Both the position numbers and the translations under genes were made by a program. From Opitutia bacterium (GTDB lineage: Bacteria; Verrucomicrobiota; Verrucomicrobiia; Opitutales; Opitutaceae), in assembly GCA_016190985.1 (NCBI GenBank), contig JACPPI010000016.1, positions 1 through 51,966 of the forward strand: a DNA stretch of 51,966 bases. The letters run 5' to 3'. Positions 17,518 to 26,328 of the stretch are shown here, piece by piece. Under the pieces are notes generated by a model. The model was not told the origin of the DNA, did no database searches, and saw only the letters and a list, made by a program, of their open reading frames with translations. Positions within the stretch are counted from its first letter, which is position 1. Each line of letters opens with the position of its first letter.

Positions 17518-18849
17518 ATGAAGCAGCGCACCCTTCTGCGCGAGGTCTCCATCAAGGGCAACGCCCTGCACACCGGAGACGCCGTGCACCTGACTTTCAA
17601 GCCCGCGCCCGCGAACCACGGCATCGTGTTCCGGCGCGTCGACCTGCACGGCCACCCGGAGATCAAGCCCCGGGTGGACCTCGTCACCGACCTCGTGCGC
17701 GCGACCACCATCCAGTCGGGCCACGCCAAGATCCACACCGTCGAGCACGTGCTCAGCGCCCTCAGCGGCTGCGGGGTGGACAACCTCGTCATCGAGATGG
17801 ACGCCAGCGAGCCGCCCATCCTCGACGGCTCCGCCCGCGAATTCGTGAAGCTCATCCAACAGGGCGAGCCCGTGGAGCTGGAGGCCGAGCGCGAGTATTT
17901 CTCGCTCACGGAGACGGTCTCGGTCTCGCGTGGCAATTCCTCGATCATCGCGCTGCCGTATGACGGCCTGAAGATCACCTGCACCAGCGCCGACGACCGC
18001 GGCATCCACACGCAGCACCTGTCGCTGGTGATCGATCCCGAGGTCTACGTCACCCAGGTCGCGGCCGCGCGCACCTTCACCATCTACGAGGACATCGAGG
18101 AGCTGCTGAAGCTCGGCAAGATCAAGGGCGGCTCGCTCGACAGCGCCATCGTCATCAAGGGCGACAAGATCATCTCGAAGGAGCCGCTGCGCTTCAACGA
18201 CGAGTTCGTGCGGCACAAGATCCTCGACATCATCGGCGACATCACGCTGCTCGGCCTCCCGCTCAAGGCGCACATCGTCGCCACCCGGCCCGGCCACGCG
18301 CTCAACGCCGAGCTGACCAAGATCCTGTTCGAGAAATGCGCGGCCTGGCGGAAGGGCGGCAAGAAGGCGGTCAGGCCCGCCGCGCCCAAGGCCGACATCA
18401 CCACCGAGACCACCCTCGATATCCGCCGCGTCCTCGACACGCTGCCGCACCGCTACCCGTTCGTCATGCTCGACCGGGTGGTGGAGATGACCGATGACAC
18501 GCTCACCGCGATCAAGAACATCACGTTCAATGAGCCGTTTTTCCAGGGCCACTATCCGGGCAACCCCGTCATGCCCGGCGTGCTGCAGGTCGAGGCCATG
18601 GCGCAGGCCGCCGGGATCCTGATGCTCCGCCGCGGCCCGATGGAGGGGAAGACCGCCCTGTTCATGAGCTGCGACAAGGTCAAATGGCGCAAGCCCGTCC
18701 GCCCCGGCGACCAGTTGAGCGTGAAGGTCAGGCTCACCAAGGTGCGCGGCGCCATCGCCTGCGCCGAGGGCGAGTGCAGCGTCGGCGACCAAGTGGTCTG
18801 CTCGGCGGAACTGATGTTCGCCACCGTCGACAACAGCACGCTGGACTGA
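17518..18849 (+). CDS. lpxC-fabZ: bifunctional LpxC deacetylase / FabZ dehydratase
   Basis: 443 residues. Residues 1-285 are LpxC (UDP-3-O-acyl-GlcNAc deacetylase, committed step of lipid A): H77 in [11 protein letters not shown]233 and D237 in [10 protein letters not shown] as zinc ligands, and catalytic H260 in [10 protein letters not shown]. After a Lys/Pro/Ala linker, residues 300-443 are FabZ (3-hydroxyacyl-ACP dehydratase), with H345 in [11 protein letters not shown] and E359 in VEAMAQAAG. The fusion is known from Bacteroidetes and relatives and joins fatty-acid elongation with lipid A synthesis at their shared hydroxyacyl-ACP branch. ATG 17518 starts exactly at the conserved [10 protein letters not shown]. 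Only 4 bases separate it from lpxA. Confidence 0.95.
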   Translation: MKQRTLLREVSIKGNALHTGDAVHLTFKPAPANHGIVFRRVDLHGHPEIKPRVDLVTDLVRATTIQSGHAKIHTVEHVLSALSGCGVDNLVIEMDASEPPILDGSAREFVKLIQQGEPVELEAEREYFSLTETVSVSRGNSSIIALPYDGLKITCTSADDRGIHTQHLSLVIDPEVYVTQVAAARTFTIYEDIEELLKLGKIKGGSLDSAIVIKGDKIISKEPLRFNDEFVRHKILDIIGDITLLGLPLKAHIVATRPGHALNAELTKILFEKCAAWRKGGKKAVRPAAPKADITTETTLDIRRVLDTLPHRYPFVMLDRVVEMTDDTLTAIKNITFNEPFFQGHYPGNPVMPGVLQVEAMAQAAGILMLRRGPMEGKTALFMSCDKVKWRKPVRPGDQLSVKVRLTKVRGAIACAEGECSVGDQVVCSAELMFATVDNSTLD

Positions 18850-18853
18850 CGCC

Positions 18854-19639
18854 ATGGCGAAGCAGATCCATCCCACCGCCATCGTCGAAGCGGGCGCGGA
18901 GCTGGGCGAGGACGTCGTGATCGGCGCCTACGCCTTTGTCGGCGCGCGGTCGGTCATCGGCGCGGGCACGCTGCTGCACCACCACGCCAGCGTCGAGGGC
19001 CGCACCACGGTCGGCGCGCAGTGCGAGATCTTCCCTTTCACCTGCATCGGCACCAAGACCCAGGACCTGAAATACCGGGGCGGCCAGCCCGGCGTGAGGA
19101 TCGGCGACCGCAATGTCCTCCGCGAATACGTCAGCGTGCACGCCGCGACCAACGACGGCGAGTTCACCGTGCTCGGCCACGACAACACCATCCTCGCCTA
19201 CAGCCACATCGCGCACGATTGCCAGCTCGGCAGCCACATCATCGCCAGCAATTCCGTCGGGCTGGCCGGGCACGTCATCATCGAGGACTGCGTCGGCCTC
19301 GGCGCCAAGTGCGGCGTCCACCAGTTCTGCCGCATAGGCGCCAACGCGATGGTCGGCGCCATGACGAAGGTCGTGCAGGATGTGCCGCCCTTCGTCATCG
19401 CCGACGGCAACCCGGCCATCGCGCGCTCGATCAACAAGGTCGGCCTCGAGCGCAACGGCTTTGCCCCGGAGCGGCTCGACGCGATCAAGCAGGCGTTCCG
19501 GATTTTCTACCGGGCGGGCCACAACCGCACCCAGGCCTTCGAGCGGATGCGCTCCCATCCGCTGGGAGCGACGGGCGATTTCCAGCATTTCCTCAACTTC
19601 GTCGAGCGCAGCGAGCGCGGCGTCGTGGCCGGCCGGTAG
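18854..19639 (+). CDS. lpxA: UDP-N-acetylglucosamine O-acyltransferase
   Basis: 261 residues, a left-handed beta-helix built of hexapeptide repeats ([LIV]-G-x4), from IHPTAIVEAGAELGEDVVIG onward. The catalytic His is H121 in SHIAHDCQLG (E. coli H125). The C-terminal helical part (NGFAPERLDAIKQAFRIFYR) is typical of LpxA. It acylates UDP-GlcNAc, the first step of lipid A synthesis, just before LpxC. Four bases after lpxC-fabZ, so certainly co-transcribed. Confidence 0.96.
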   Translation: MAKQIHPTAIVEAGAELGEDVVIGAYAFVGARSVIGAGTLLHHHASVEGRTTVGAQCEIFPFTCIGTKTQDLKYRGGQPGVRIGDRNVLREYVSVHAATNDGEFTVLGHDNTILAYSHIAHDCQLGSHIIASNSVGLAGHVIIEDCVGLGAKCGVHQFCRIGANAMVGAMTKVVQDVPPFVIADGNPAIARSINKVGLERNGFAPERLDAIKQAFRIFYRAGHNRTQAFERMRSHPLGATGDFQHFLNFVERSERGVVAGR

Positions 19640-19700
19640 GGCGGATTATCCTTAATCCGCCGTCGGTCGCGGCGCTTCGTCCAGTTTGCGCGGGTTGCTT

Positions 19701-19750
19701 TGCAGGTGGCGTGCTGGCACGCCACGTTGCGCGCCAGCGCGCAACCTGCA
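19701..19750. repeat. REPIN-like palindrome doublet 3
   Basis: A 50-base element: outer stem TGCAG/CTGCA encloses hairpin 1 (GTGGCGTGC, 19706-19714, with GCACGCCAC, 19717-19725) and hairpin 2 (GTTGCGCG, 19726-19733, with CGCGCAAC, 19738-19745). The two 20-base hairpins are also 16/20 reverse-complementary, with compensated changes that preserve each stem. It lies between the convergent lpxA and DUF971 genes, one base from the latter's stop, and may double as a transcription terminator. Confidence 0.75.
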
Positions 19751-20059
19751 TCATGGCTTCGCCTGCTCGCCCAGTTCCCGCAGCAGGTCGTAGCTGTAGA
19801 GCCCCGTGCGGTGGCCGTCGCTGAAATCGAACCGGATGGCGTAGTTGCCGATGCGTTCCCAGCCGGTCACCTCGACGCCGACGTAATTGCGCGGGGCCTC
19901 GCCGCCATATTGGTGGCCAAAGATGTCGCGCTCGCCGCGCACGGCCGCGCTCGGCGAGGCGGCCCGCAGTGTCGCGAAGGGGATGAAGCTCTCCCCGCCA
20001 TCGCCCCACCGCAGGGCGACCTCGGTGCCGATGAGTTGGATGTCGGTGGGGGCGATCAT
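19751..20059 (-). CDS. DUF971 domain protein
   Basis: 102 residues. Starts MIAPTDIQLIGTEVALRWGD and carries the conserved VGVEVTGWERIGNYAIRFDFSDGHRTGLYSYDLLREL block of the DUF971 / gamma-butyrobetaine-hydroxylase N-terminal-like fold. Stand-alone DUF971 proteins are often linked to Fe-S cluster or cofactor biology, but the function is not established. ATG 20059 is the likely start; ATG-like position 20077 would add six residues. Confidence 0.8.
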   Translation of the reverse strand: MIAPTDIQLIGTEVALRWGDGGESFIPFATLRAASPSAAVRGERDIFGHQYGGEAPRNYVGVEVTGWERIGNYAIRFDFSDGHRTGLYSYDLLRELGEQAKP

Positions 20060-20114
20060 GGGATGAGCTATCAGCAAGAGAGCGCTGAAGTGAAGCCTCG
20101 AAACACCCTGCGGG

Positions 20115-21413
20115 CTACCAAGCCTCCGGCTCCGGGGCCGCGGGCTTCTTCAGCTTCTTGAGCCGGCCCTCGTAGCTGCGGTCGATCTCCTCGATCTCCG
20201 GCTCGGGGATGCGGGTGAACGCGATCCGCATCGGCGCGTCCTCCGTGGCGCCGTGCGCGCCGCCGAGATAGACGGTGTTTTTCCCGAGCACCTTGTTGAG
20301 ATGGTCGACGGCCTCGAAGAGCTTGCCCCGGGCCTTTTCGGTCTGCTCCTCGAACAGGTCGGGCGTGTGCATCTTCAGGTCGATGAGGCCGGTGAGATGC
20401 ACGCCGATGCGCAAGGGCGTGCGCCGGGAGAATTTCTCCGGCCGCCGGCGCCACAGCTCGTTCAGCGTGTGCGTGAGTCGCAGGGTGTCCTGCGTTTCGG
20501 TGAGCCGCATCTCGTCCGACCAATGCGACTTGTCGGTGTATTCCACCGCGGCGCTGAGCGCGCCGGCGCAGAGTTTCGAGTGGCGCAGGCGCATCGCGGC
20601 CTTTTGCAGCAGGCGGTGCAGCACGGCGAGGGCGTCGGGGTGGTTGCGTTTCGCCGGCGGCAGCACGTGGCCGTGCCCGATGCTCCGGCCGGTCTTCTGC
20701 TCGAAGTAGGGGAGATCCTCGCCGTGCAACAGCCGCCACATCTGCTCGCCGCGCACACTTTGCCAGATGCCGCGGAACTCGGCCATCGTGGCGGCGTAGA
20801 GCTGCGCCATCGTGGTGATGCCGTGCTCGCCGAGCCGGCGCTGGATGTTCGGGCCGATGCCGGCGATGTCGCCGGGTTTCAGGTGCAGGAGCTTGGCGGG
20901 GATGTCCTCGTCGTCGAGGATGACGAGTCCGTCGGGCTTCTGCATGTCGGAGGCGGCCTTCGCCAGCAGCCAGGTCGGCGCGATGCCGATGGAGCTGCGG
21001 AGCAGGGGCCCGACCTCGCGGACGATCCGGGCCTTGATCTGCTTCGCCAGCGTCTCGGCCTCGGCGCGCGAGAGCATCTCGTGCAGGTGGGCGGTCACCT
21101 CGTCGATGGACTGGACTTCGATGTCCGGGACGAGGGAGGCGATGACGTCCTTCAGCCGGCGGTGGTAGTTGATGTAGGTTTCCGGCCGGGCCTCGACGAT
21201 GACGATCCCAGGGCAGAGGCGGCGCGCGTCGGCCACGCGGGCGTTGCGGGTCAGGCCCAGTTGTTTCGCCTCGATGCTGACCGCGACACAGCCGGTGGTC
21301 TCCGCCAGCACGGGCACGATGCCGACGGGCTTGCCGCGCAGCTCCGGGCGCTCCTGCTGCTCCACCGAGGCGAAGAACGAATTGAAATCGATCGTGAGGT
21401 AACGCAGCGCCAC
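20115..21413 (-). CDS. divergent Y-family DNA polymerase (DinB-like)
   Basis: About 432 residues from GTG 21413. The palm begins LRYLTIDFNSFFASVEQ: catalytic D9 is kept, the steric-gate aromatic F14 is kept, but the usual second acidic residue of DxDxFF is Asn11. The second metal site SIDE is intact (IEVQSIDEVTAHL). The nucleotide-binding SYEAR motif is changed to SIEAKQLGL, and the (N)KLLAKxASD motif reads TWLLAKAASDMQKPDGL. The HhH segment (DIAGIGPNIQRRLGEHGI) and little-finger domain are present. Translesion polymerase activity is likely but the altered dNTP pocket makes it a distinct subgroup. No recA/lexA-type neighbour or clear SOS box was seen. Confidence 0.85.
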   Translation of the reverse strand: MALRYLTIDFNSFFASVEQQERPELRGKPVGIVPVLAETTGCVAVSIEAKQLGLTRNARVADARRLCPGIVIVEARPETYINYHRRLKDVIASLVPDIEVQSIDEVTAHLHEMLSRAEAETLAKQIKARIVREVGPLLRSSIGIAPTWLLAKAASDMQKPDGLVILDDEDIPAKLLHLKPGDIAGIGPNIQRRLGEHGITTMAQLYAATMAEFRGIWQSVRGEQMWRLLHGEDLPYFEQKTGRSIGHGHVLPPAKRNHPDALAVLHRLLQKAAMRLRHSKLCAGALSAAVEYTDKSHWSDEMRLTETQDTLRLTHTLNELWRRRPEKFSRRTPLRIGVHLTGLIDLKMHTPDLFEEQTEKARGKLFEAVDHLNKVLGKNTVYLGGAHGATEDAPMRIAFTRIPEPEIEEIDRSYEGRLKKLKKPAAPEPEAW

Positions 21414-21672
21414 GCCGCAAAAATTGCCCGGAAAAGCCGGGAGGCAAGGCGGTTGTCGGCGCCCGGAACCGGGGTCGGCCGTGCATTTGAGTTGCAGACC
21501 GGGAAAACGTGGGCAATCAGTTCCGGGTCTGGCGCGAACCCGCTCGCGACCGGACACAGTCAACCACCACCCTCCGTCTTCGGACACCAGGCCTGATCGC
21601 CATGCGACAAGCACTCCAGTCCCCCCACTGCCGCCCGCAGGTTTTCCGTTGCCGGACAACTGCCAGGCCGGC

Positions 21673-22464
21673 GTGAAGAACATCCTCGATTTTGCCCGCG
21701 CCAAGCGGGAGGAACGGCCGGTCGTCATCCTGACGGCCTACGATGCCCTCATGGCCCGCCTGCTCGCGGCCTCGGAGGTCGACGCCATCCTCGTCGGCGA
21801 CAGCGCGGCCATGGTCGTGCACGGGTTTCCCTCCACGATCCACGCCACGGTGGAAATGATGGCCGTCCACACCGCCGCCGTCCGGCGCGGTGCCCCGGCG
21901 GCCGTCGTGATCGCCGACATGCCTTTCCTCAGCGTGCGTCGCGGACGCGAAGAGGCGGTCCGGTCCGCCGGCGCGCTGATGCAGGCCGGCGCCACCGCCG
22001 TCAAAATCGAGGGCGTCGCCGGCCACGAGGACGTCATTTCGCATCTCGTCGAAAGCGGCATCCCGGTGATGGGCCACCTCGGGCTCACGCCGCAATCGGT
22101 GCACCAATTCGGCGGCTACCGCGTGCAGGGACGCTCGGCGGATGACGCGGCGCAATTGCGCGCCGACGCGCGCCGGCTGGAGGAAACGGGCGCCCTCGCC
22201 GTCGTGCTTGAATGCGTCCCGGCAGAGCTGGCCAAGAACGTCACGGATGATCTGGCGATTCCGACCATCGGCATCGGGGCGGGCGCGGACACCGACGGGC
22301 AGGTGCTCGTGCTGGCCGACCTGCTGGGTCTCGACGCCGGGTTCCGGCCGCGGTTCGCCCGCCGTTACCAGGAAGGGCACGCGGAGGCGCTGGCGGCGGT
22401 CAACGCATTCGTGCGCGACGTGCGCGCGGCGCGCTTCCCCGCGCGCGAGGAGATGCTGGCATGA
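21673..22464 (+). CDS. panB: 3-methyl-2-oxobutanoate hydroxymethyltransferase
   Basis: 263 residues. TIM-barrel enzyme that makes ketopantoate from alpha-ketoisovalerate and methylene-THF, the first pantothenate step. Signature blocks: VVILTAYDALMARL, AILVGDSAAMVVHG (metal Asp in GDS), ADMPFLS, AVKIEG, GHLGLTPQSVHQFGGYRVQGR, VVLECVPAELAK (catalytic Glu) and IPTIGIGAGADTDGQVLV. I use GTG 21673 (VKNILDFARAK), the family's normal N-terminus; upstream codons are Pro-rich and unlike any protein. The TGA overlaps the panC ATG. The 259-base gap to the divergent polymerase gene should contain the promoter of the whole cofactor block. Confidence 0.95.
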   Translation: MKNILDFARAKREERPVVILTAYDALMARLLAASEVDAILVGDSAAMVVHGFPSTIHATVEMMAVHTAAVRRGAPAAVVIADMPFLSVRRGREEAVRSAGALMQAGATAVKIEGVAGHEDVISHLVESGIPVMGHLGLTPQSVHQFGGYRVQGRSADDAAQLRADARRLEETGALAVVLECVPAELAKNVTDDLAIPTIGIGAGADTDGQVLVLADLLGLDAGFRPRFARRYQEGHAEALAAVNAFVRDVRAARFPAREEMLA

Positions 22465-23234
22465 GGACCGATGCGATGGTGGTCCACCACAGTATCGCGG
22501 CCTGGCAGGAGGCGCGGCGCGGCGCGGATTTCGCCGGCAGCCGGATCGGGTTCGTCCCGACGATGGGCGCCCTGCATGCCGGCCACCGGGCGCTGCTGGA
22601 TCGCGCGTGGACGGAGAACGACCGGGTCGTGCTGAGCATTTTCGTCAACCCGACGCAGTTCAACGATCCCGCCGACCTGCAGAAATATCCCCGCCCGCTC
22701 GAAGCCGACCTGGCCCTCGCCGGGGAATTCGCCACCGACGTGATCGTGCCCGCGGCCGGGGAGCTTTATCCCGATGACTATTGTTTTCGGGTGACGGAGC
22801 ACGGGCTGACCGGCGAACTGGAGGGTGCGCACCGGCCGGGGCACTTCGACGGTGTGCTGACCGTGGTGCTGAAATTGCTCAACCTGGTGCAGCCGCACCG
22901 GAGCTATTTTGGCGAGAAGGACTGGCAGCAATTGCAACTCGTGCGGGGCATGGCGCGGACATTTTTCCTGCCGGGCGAGATCGTCGCCTGTCCCACCGTG
23001 CGGGAGGACGACGGAGTGGCGCTGAGTTCGCGCAATGCCCGGCTGTCCGCCGCCGGCCGGGCCCGGGCGCGCATGTTTCCCAAAATCCTGCGCGAATCGC
23101 CCGATGCCCGCGTGGCCGCCGCGGCGCTGCGGGAGACGGGATTCCAGGTGGATTACGTCGAGGACCGGGCGGGGAGGCGGCTCGGCGCGGTGCGGGTTGA
23201 AAACGTGCGGCTCATCGACAATGTCCCGCTCTAA
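22461..23234 (+). CDS. panC: pantothenate synthetase
   Basis: 257 residues. ATP-dependent condensation of pantoate with beta-alanine. Motifs: FVPTMGALHAGHRALL (the HxGH nucleotide motif), VVLSIFVNPTQFNDPADLQKYPR, GHFDGVLTVVLKLLNLV, YFGEKDWQQLQLVRGM and ALSSRNARLSAAGR (pseudo-KMSKS). Slightly shorter than E. coli PanC (283) because of a compact C-terminal dimer domain. Starts by ATGA overlap with panB and ends 14 bases inside coaBC. panD (beta-alanine supply) and panE are not in the window. Confidence 0.95.
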   Translation: MRTDAMVVHHSIAAWQEARRGADFAGSRIGFVPTMGALHAGHRALLDRAWTENDRVVLSIFVNPTQFNDPADLQKYPRPLEADLALAGEFATDVIVPAAGELYPDDYCFRVTEHGLTGELEGAHRPGHFDGVLTVVLKLLNLVQPHRSYFGEKDWQQLQLVRGMARTFFLPGEIVACPTVREDDGVALSSRNARLSAAGRARARMFPKILRESPDARVAAAALRETGFQVDYVEDRAGRRLGAVRVENVRLIDNVPL

Positions 23235-24483
23235 CATCCTTTTTATCCTCACGGGCTCGGTCGCCGCCTACAAGGCCTGCGAGGCCATCTCGCAGCTGGT
23301 GCAGCGCGGACACCGCGTGCGCACCGTCGCGACGCCAGCCGCGTTGCGCTTCACCGGCGCAGCCACGTTGGAAGGCCTCACGGGCACGCCCGTGCTGACC
23401 GATCTGTTCGCTCCGGGGGCGGCGCTGGAGCATATCAATCTCACGCGCTGGGCGGATGCCGTCATCGTCTGTCCCGCGACGGCCAACACGATCAACCGCT
23501 TCGCCGCCGGCCTGGCGGACGACCTGCCGGGGGCGCTCTTCCTCGCGCATGATCGCGCCAAACCCTGGCTCGTCGCCCCCGCGATGAACCCCGCCATGTG
23601 GGCGCACCCGGCGACGCAGGCTTCCGTGGAAAAACTGCGCGGCTGGGGCGTGCGTCTCCTGCCGGTCGGGGAGGGGCGCACGGCTTGCGGCGAAACCGGG
23701 GAAGGCCGTCTCGCCGAGCCGGCGGACATCGTCGCGGCGGTGGAGGCCGTGCTGGCGCGACCTGTGCGGCGCTTGCGTGTGCTCGTTACGAGCGGTGGCA
23801 CGACCGAGCCGATCGACGGCGTGCGGGTGCTGGCCAACACCAGCACGGGCCGCACCGGCGCGGGTCTCGCCACCTACCTGACGGAGCGCGGCCATGACGT
23901 GGTGCTGCTGCGCGCGCGCGCGGCGGTGGCGGCCACGGGTTGCCACGAGGAAACCTTCTTCACTTTTACCGAGCTCGACGCGGCGCTGACGCGGCTGCTG
24001 GGGAGCGGGCATTTTGATGCCGTCATCCACGCGGCGGCGGTGGGCGACTTCGGCATCGAGGCGGTGCTCGTCGGTGACCGGGCGGGTCCGCCCGGCGCGG
24101 CCAAGCTCGAGTCGGGCTTCGCGCCGGTCGCGCTCCGGTTGCGGCCCAATCCCAAATTGGTGGACACGCTGCGGGCGCGCAGCCGCAACCCGGAACTGCG
24201 AGTCGTCGCCTTCAAGCTGACCAACGGCGCCGACACCGCGGTCGCGCGCACAGCGGTGGAAAACTTGTTTGCGCGTTCGGGTGCCGACTGGGTCGTGCAC
24301 AACGACCTGGCCGAGCGCGGAGGGGGGGAGGATTTTCCCGCCACCATCCACCAGCCGGAGGGCGGTCCCGGCGCGCGCTGCGCGACCCGCCGCGAACTCG
24401 CGGCGCAGCTGGAACAGCGGCTCACTGCGGCCCGTCAGACTTTTCAACCCCCGACCCATTCCCTCCATGCTGCTCTGTCTTGA
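23221..24483 (+). CDS. coaBC: phosphopantothenoylcysteine synthetase/decarboxylase
   Basis: 420 residues, bifunctional. N-terminal CoaC flavoprotein domain: ILFILTGSVAAYKACEAIS, the catalytic His region LEHINLTRWAD, VCPATANTINRFAAGLADD and the signature APAMNPAMWAHPATQ, followed by the substrate-clamp segment around GRTACGETGEGRLAEP with the reactive Cys. C-terminal CoaB domain: VLVTSGGTTEPIDGVRVLANTSTGRTG and the late block ADWVVHNDLAERGGG. Converts 4'-phosphopantothenate to 4'-phosphopantetheine. The CoaB NTGKMG-like loops are a little divergent (AVGDFGIEAVLVGDRAG). Start ATG 23221 lies inside panC; the end overlaps coaX by 17 bases. Confidence 0.93.
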   Translation: MSRSNILFILTGSVAAYKACEAISQLVQRGHRVRTVATPAALRFTGAATLEGLTGTPVLTDLFAPGAALEHINLTRWADAVIVCPATANTINRFAAGLADDLPGALFLAHDRAKPWLVAPAMNPAMWAHPATQASVEKLRGWGVRLLPVGEGRTACGETGEGRLAEPADIVAAVEAVLARPVRRLRVLVTSGGTTEPIDGVRVLANTSTGRTGAGLATYLTERGHDVVLLRARAAVAATGCHEETFFTFTELDAALTRLLGSGHFDAVIHAAAVGDFGIEAVLVGDRAGPPGAAKLESGFAPVALRLRPNPKLVDTLRARSRNPELRVVAFKLTNGADTAVARTAVENLFARSGADWVVHNDLAERGGGEDFPATIHQPEGGPGARCATRRELAAQLEQRLTAARQTFQPPTHSLHAALS

Positions 24484-25249
24484 TGTCGGCAACACCCAGA
24501 TCCACGGCGGCGTGTTCGATGGCGCCACCCTGCTCGGCCAGTTTCGCAAATCCACTTCACCCCTTGGCACCACCGACGAGCTGGGGATTTTTTTCACCGC
24601 GGTGCTGCGGGAAAACGGCATCGATCCCCGCCAGGTGACCGGCGTCGCCATCTGCTCCGTGGTGCCGGCGGCGCTCTACAGCCTGCGCGGCGCCGCCGAG
24701 AAATATTTCCGCTGCGAGCCTTTCGTGCTGCAGGCGGGGGTGAAGACCGGGCTCAAGATCAAATACCGCAACCCGCTGGAGGTCGGGGCCGACCGGATCG
24801 CCAACGCCATCGCCGCGGTGCAGCGGCATCCGGGGCAGGATTTGCTCGTGGTGGATTTCGGCACGGCCACCACCATCGAGGTCATTGCCGCGACGGGCGA
24901 TTACCTCGGCGGGGCCATCCTGCCGGGCGTGGGTGTTTCGGCCGAGACGCTGGCCAGTCACACGGCCAAGCTGCCGCGCGTCGAGATCGCCCGGCCCGAG
25001 GCGGCCCTCGGACGCTCGTCGGTGGAGAGCATCCAGTCGGGCCTGTTCCACGGCCACGTCGGCGCGGTGCGGCATTTGATTTCCCTGATTGCGATTGAGG
25101 CCTTCAACGGCCGCCGGCCGCGTGTGATCGGAACCGGCGGTTTCGCCCGGATGTTCGTCGCGGAAAGCCTGTTTGACGAAGTCATTCCCGAGTTGGTGCT
25201 GCATGGACTCAGGCTGGCCCAAGCCCTCAACCAAGCCGCCGGTGAGTAA
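24467..25249 (+). CDS. coaX: type III pantothenate kinase
   Basis: 260 residues of the acetate/sugar kinase-hsp70-actin fold. Phosphate-1 motif LLCLDVGNTQIHGGVFDG, SVVPAALYSLRG, NPLEVGADRIANAIAAV (pantothenate/metal site), LLVVDFGTATTIEVI (phosphate-2) and VIGTGGFARMFVAES. It phosphorylates pantothenate and, unlike type I CoaA, is not feedback-inhibited by CoA. Its presence between coaBC and nadA completes pantothenate to phosphopantetheine in this block. Overlaps nadA's GTG by 8 bases. Confidence 0.94.
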   Translation: MLLCLDVGNTQIHGGVFDGATLLGQFRKSTSPLGTTDELGIFFTAVLRENGIDPRQVTGVAICSVVPAALYSLRGAAEKYFRCEPFVLQAGVKTGLKIKYRNPLEVGADRIANAIAAVQRHPGQDLLVVDFGTATTIEVIAATGDYLGGAILPGVGVSAETLASHTAKLPRVEIARPEAALGRSSVESIQSGLFHGHVGAVRHLISLIAIEAFNGRRPRVIGTGGFARMFVAESLFDEVIPELVLHGLRLAQALNQAAGE

Positions 25250-26285
25250 CGCCCTCACGACTGAAATCGATACCGAGGCCGGGCGGCTCTTCTGCGCGCT
25301 CATGCACGTCGACTGCGAGCCGGGCCGGCAGTGGAATTACGGGGCTTGCCGACGCATCGCGCCACTCACGATCGAGATCAACCGGCTCAAGCGCGAGCAG
25401 GACGCGGTCATCCTCACGCACTCCTACGTCGAGCCGGAGATCATCTACGGAGTGGGCGACTTCAAGGGCGACTCCTACTTCCTCAGCCTTTCGGCCCGCG
25501 ACTCGCGTGCGAAAAAAATCGTGTTCGCCGGCGTCGTGTTCATGGCCGAGACGGCGAAGATCCTCTCGCCGCAGGCCACCGTGGTCGTGCCCGACCGCGG
25601 CTCCGGCTGCTCGCTGGCCGATTCCATCACGGGCGAGGACGTGTGCCGGCTGAAGGCGCTCTATCCGGACGCGGCCGTTGTCTGTTACATCAACAGCACG
25701 GCCGAGGTGAAGGCGGAGTCCGACGTCTGTGTGACGTCGGGCAACGTCTACGACATCATCGCGCGGCTCCCGGCACGGCGCATCCTCTTCGTGCCCGACC
25801 GGCTGATGGCCGACAACGTCCGCACGGAGCTGAAGCGCCGCGGTGTGGACAAGGAGATCGTCTCCTCCGACGGCACCTGCCTCGTGCACGACCAGTTCAC
25901 CGCCGCCGACGTCACCGCCGCGCGCGCCCGTTTTCCGGGTCTCAAGGTCGTCGCGCATCCCGAGTGCACCGCCGAGGTGGCCGCCGCCTCCGATTTCGTG
26001 GGCAGCACCGGGGCGATGATGAAATACGTCAAGAACACGCCCGCACCTTATTTTATCATGCTCACCGAGTGCGGCCTCGTCGGCCGGCTGCAGGTGGAGG
26101 ACCCGGAGAAGCGCTTCATCGGCGGCTGCCGGCTCTGCCCCTACATGAAGCTCAATTCGCTCGAGAAGGTGCTCCAGGCGCTCTCCGCCCCGCGGCCCGA
26201 CCAGATCATCACCCTCGACGAAGGCCTGCGCCGCCGCGCCGCCCGCAGCATCGAGCGCATGTTCGAGCTCACGCCCAAGCCCTGA
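25242..26285 (+). CDS. nadA: quinolinate synthase A
   Basis: 347 residues, the long (E. coli-type) form. Makes quinolinate from iminoaspartate and DHAP with a [4Fe-4S] cluster. The substrate loop ILTHSYVEPEIIYGVGDFKGDS, VFAGVVFMAETAKILSP, DRGSGCSLADS (first cluster Cys), VVAHPECTAEVAAASDFVGST (second Cys) and FIGGCRLCPYMKLNSLEKV (third Cys in a CxxC) are all present. In E. coli this family's Cys positions are C113, C200, C297, consistent here. The start is GTG 25242 (VSNALTTEID), eight bases before the end of coaX. Confidence 0.95.
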   Translation: MSNALTTEIDTEAGRLFCALMHVDCEPGRQWNYGACRRIAPLTIEINRLKREQDAVILTHSYVEPEIIYGVGDFKGDSYFLSLSARDSRAKKIVFAGVVFMAETAKILSPQATVVVPDRGSGCSLADSITGEDVCRLKALYPDAAVVCYINSTAEVKAESDVCVTSGNVYDIIARLPARRILFVPDRLMADNVRTELKRRGVDKEIVSSDGTCLVHDQFTAADVTAARARFPGLKVVAHPECTAEVAAASDFVGSTGAMMKYVKNTPAPYFIMLTECGLVGRLQVEDPEKRFIGGCRLCPYMKLNSLEKVLQALSAPRPDQIITLDEGLRRRAARSIERMFELTPKP

Positions 26286-26295
26286 CCGCCGCCTG

Positions 26296-26324
26296 TAATT
26301 TGTAACGTATTAATTGACAAATTA
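26296..26324. promoter_or_regulatory. AT-rich palindrome in front of nadC, possible operator or RNA hairpin
   Basis: TAATTTGT (26296-26303) and ACAAATTA (26317-26324) form a perfect 8-base inverted repeat with a 13-base AT-rich centre, ending 4 bases before the nadC ATG. It is the only real break in the cofactor block and the most AT-rich spot nearby. It could be a repressor site, an internal promoter, or a hairpin near the nadC start. No Shine-Dalgarno-like purine run is seen before this ATG. Confidence 0.5.
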
Positions 26325-26328
26325 TCCC

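Noticed and set aside
21424-21672. Upstream extension of PanB
   Set aside because: Pro/Arg-rich and not PanB-like; the conserved protein starts at GTG 21673, leaving this stretch as the divergent promoter region.
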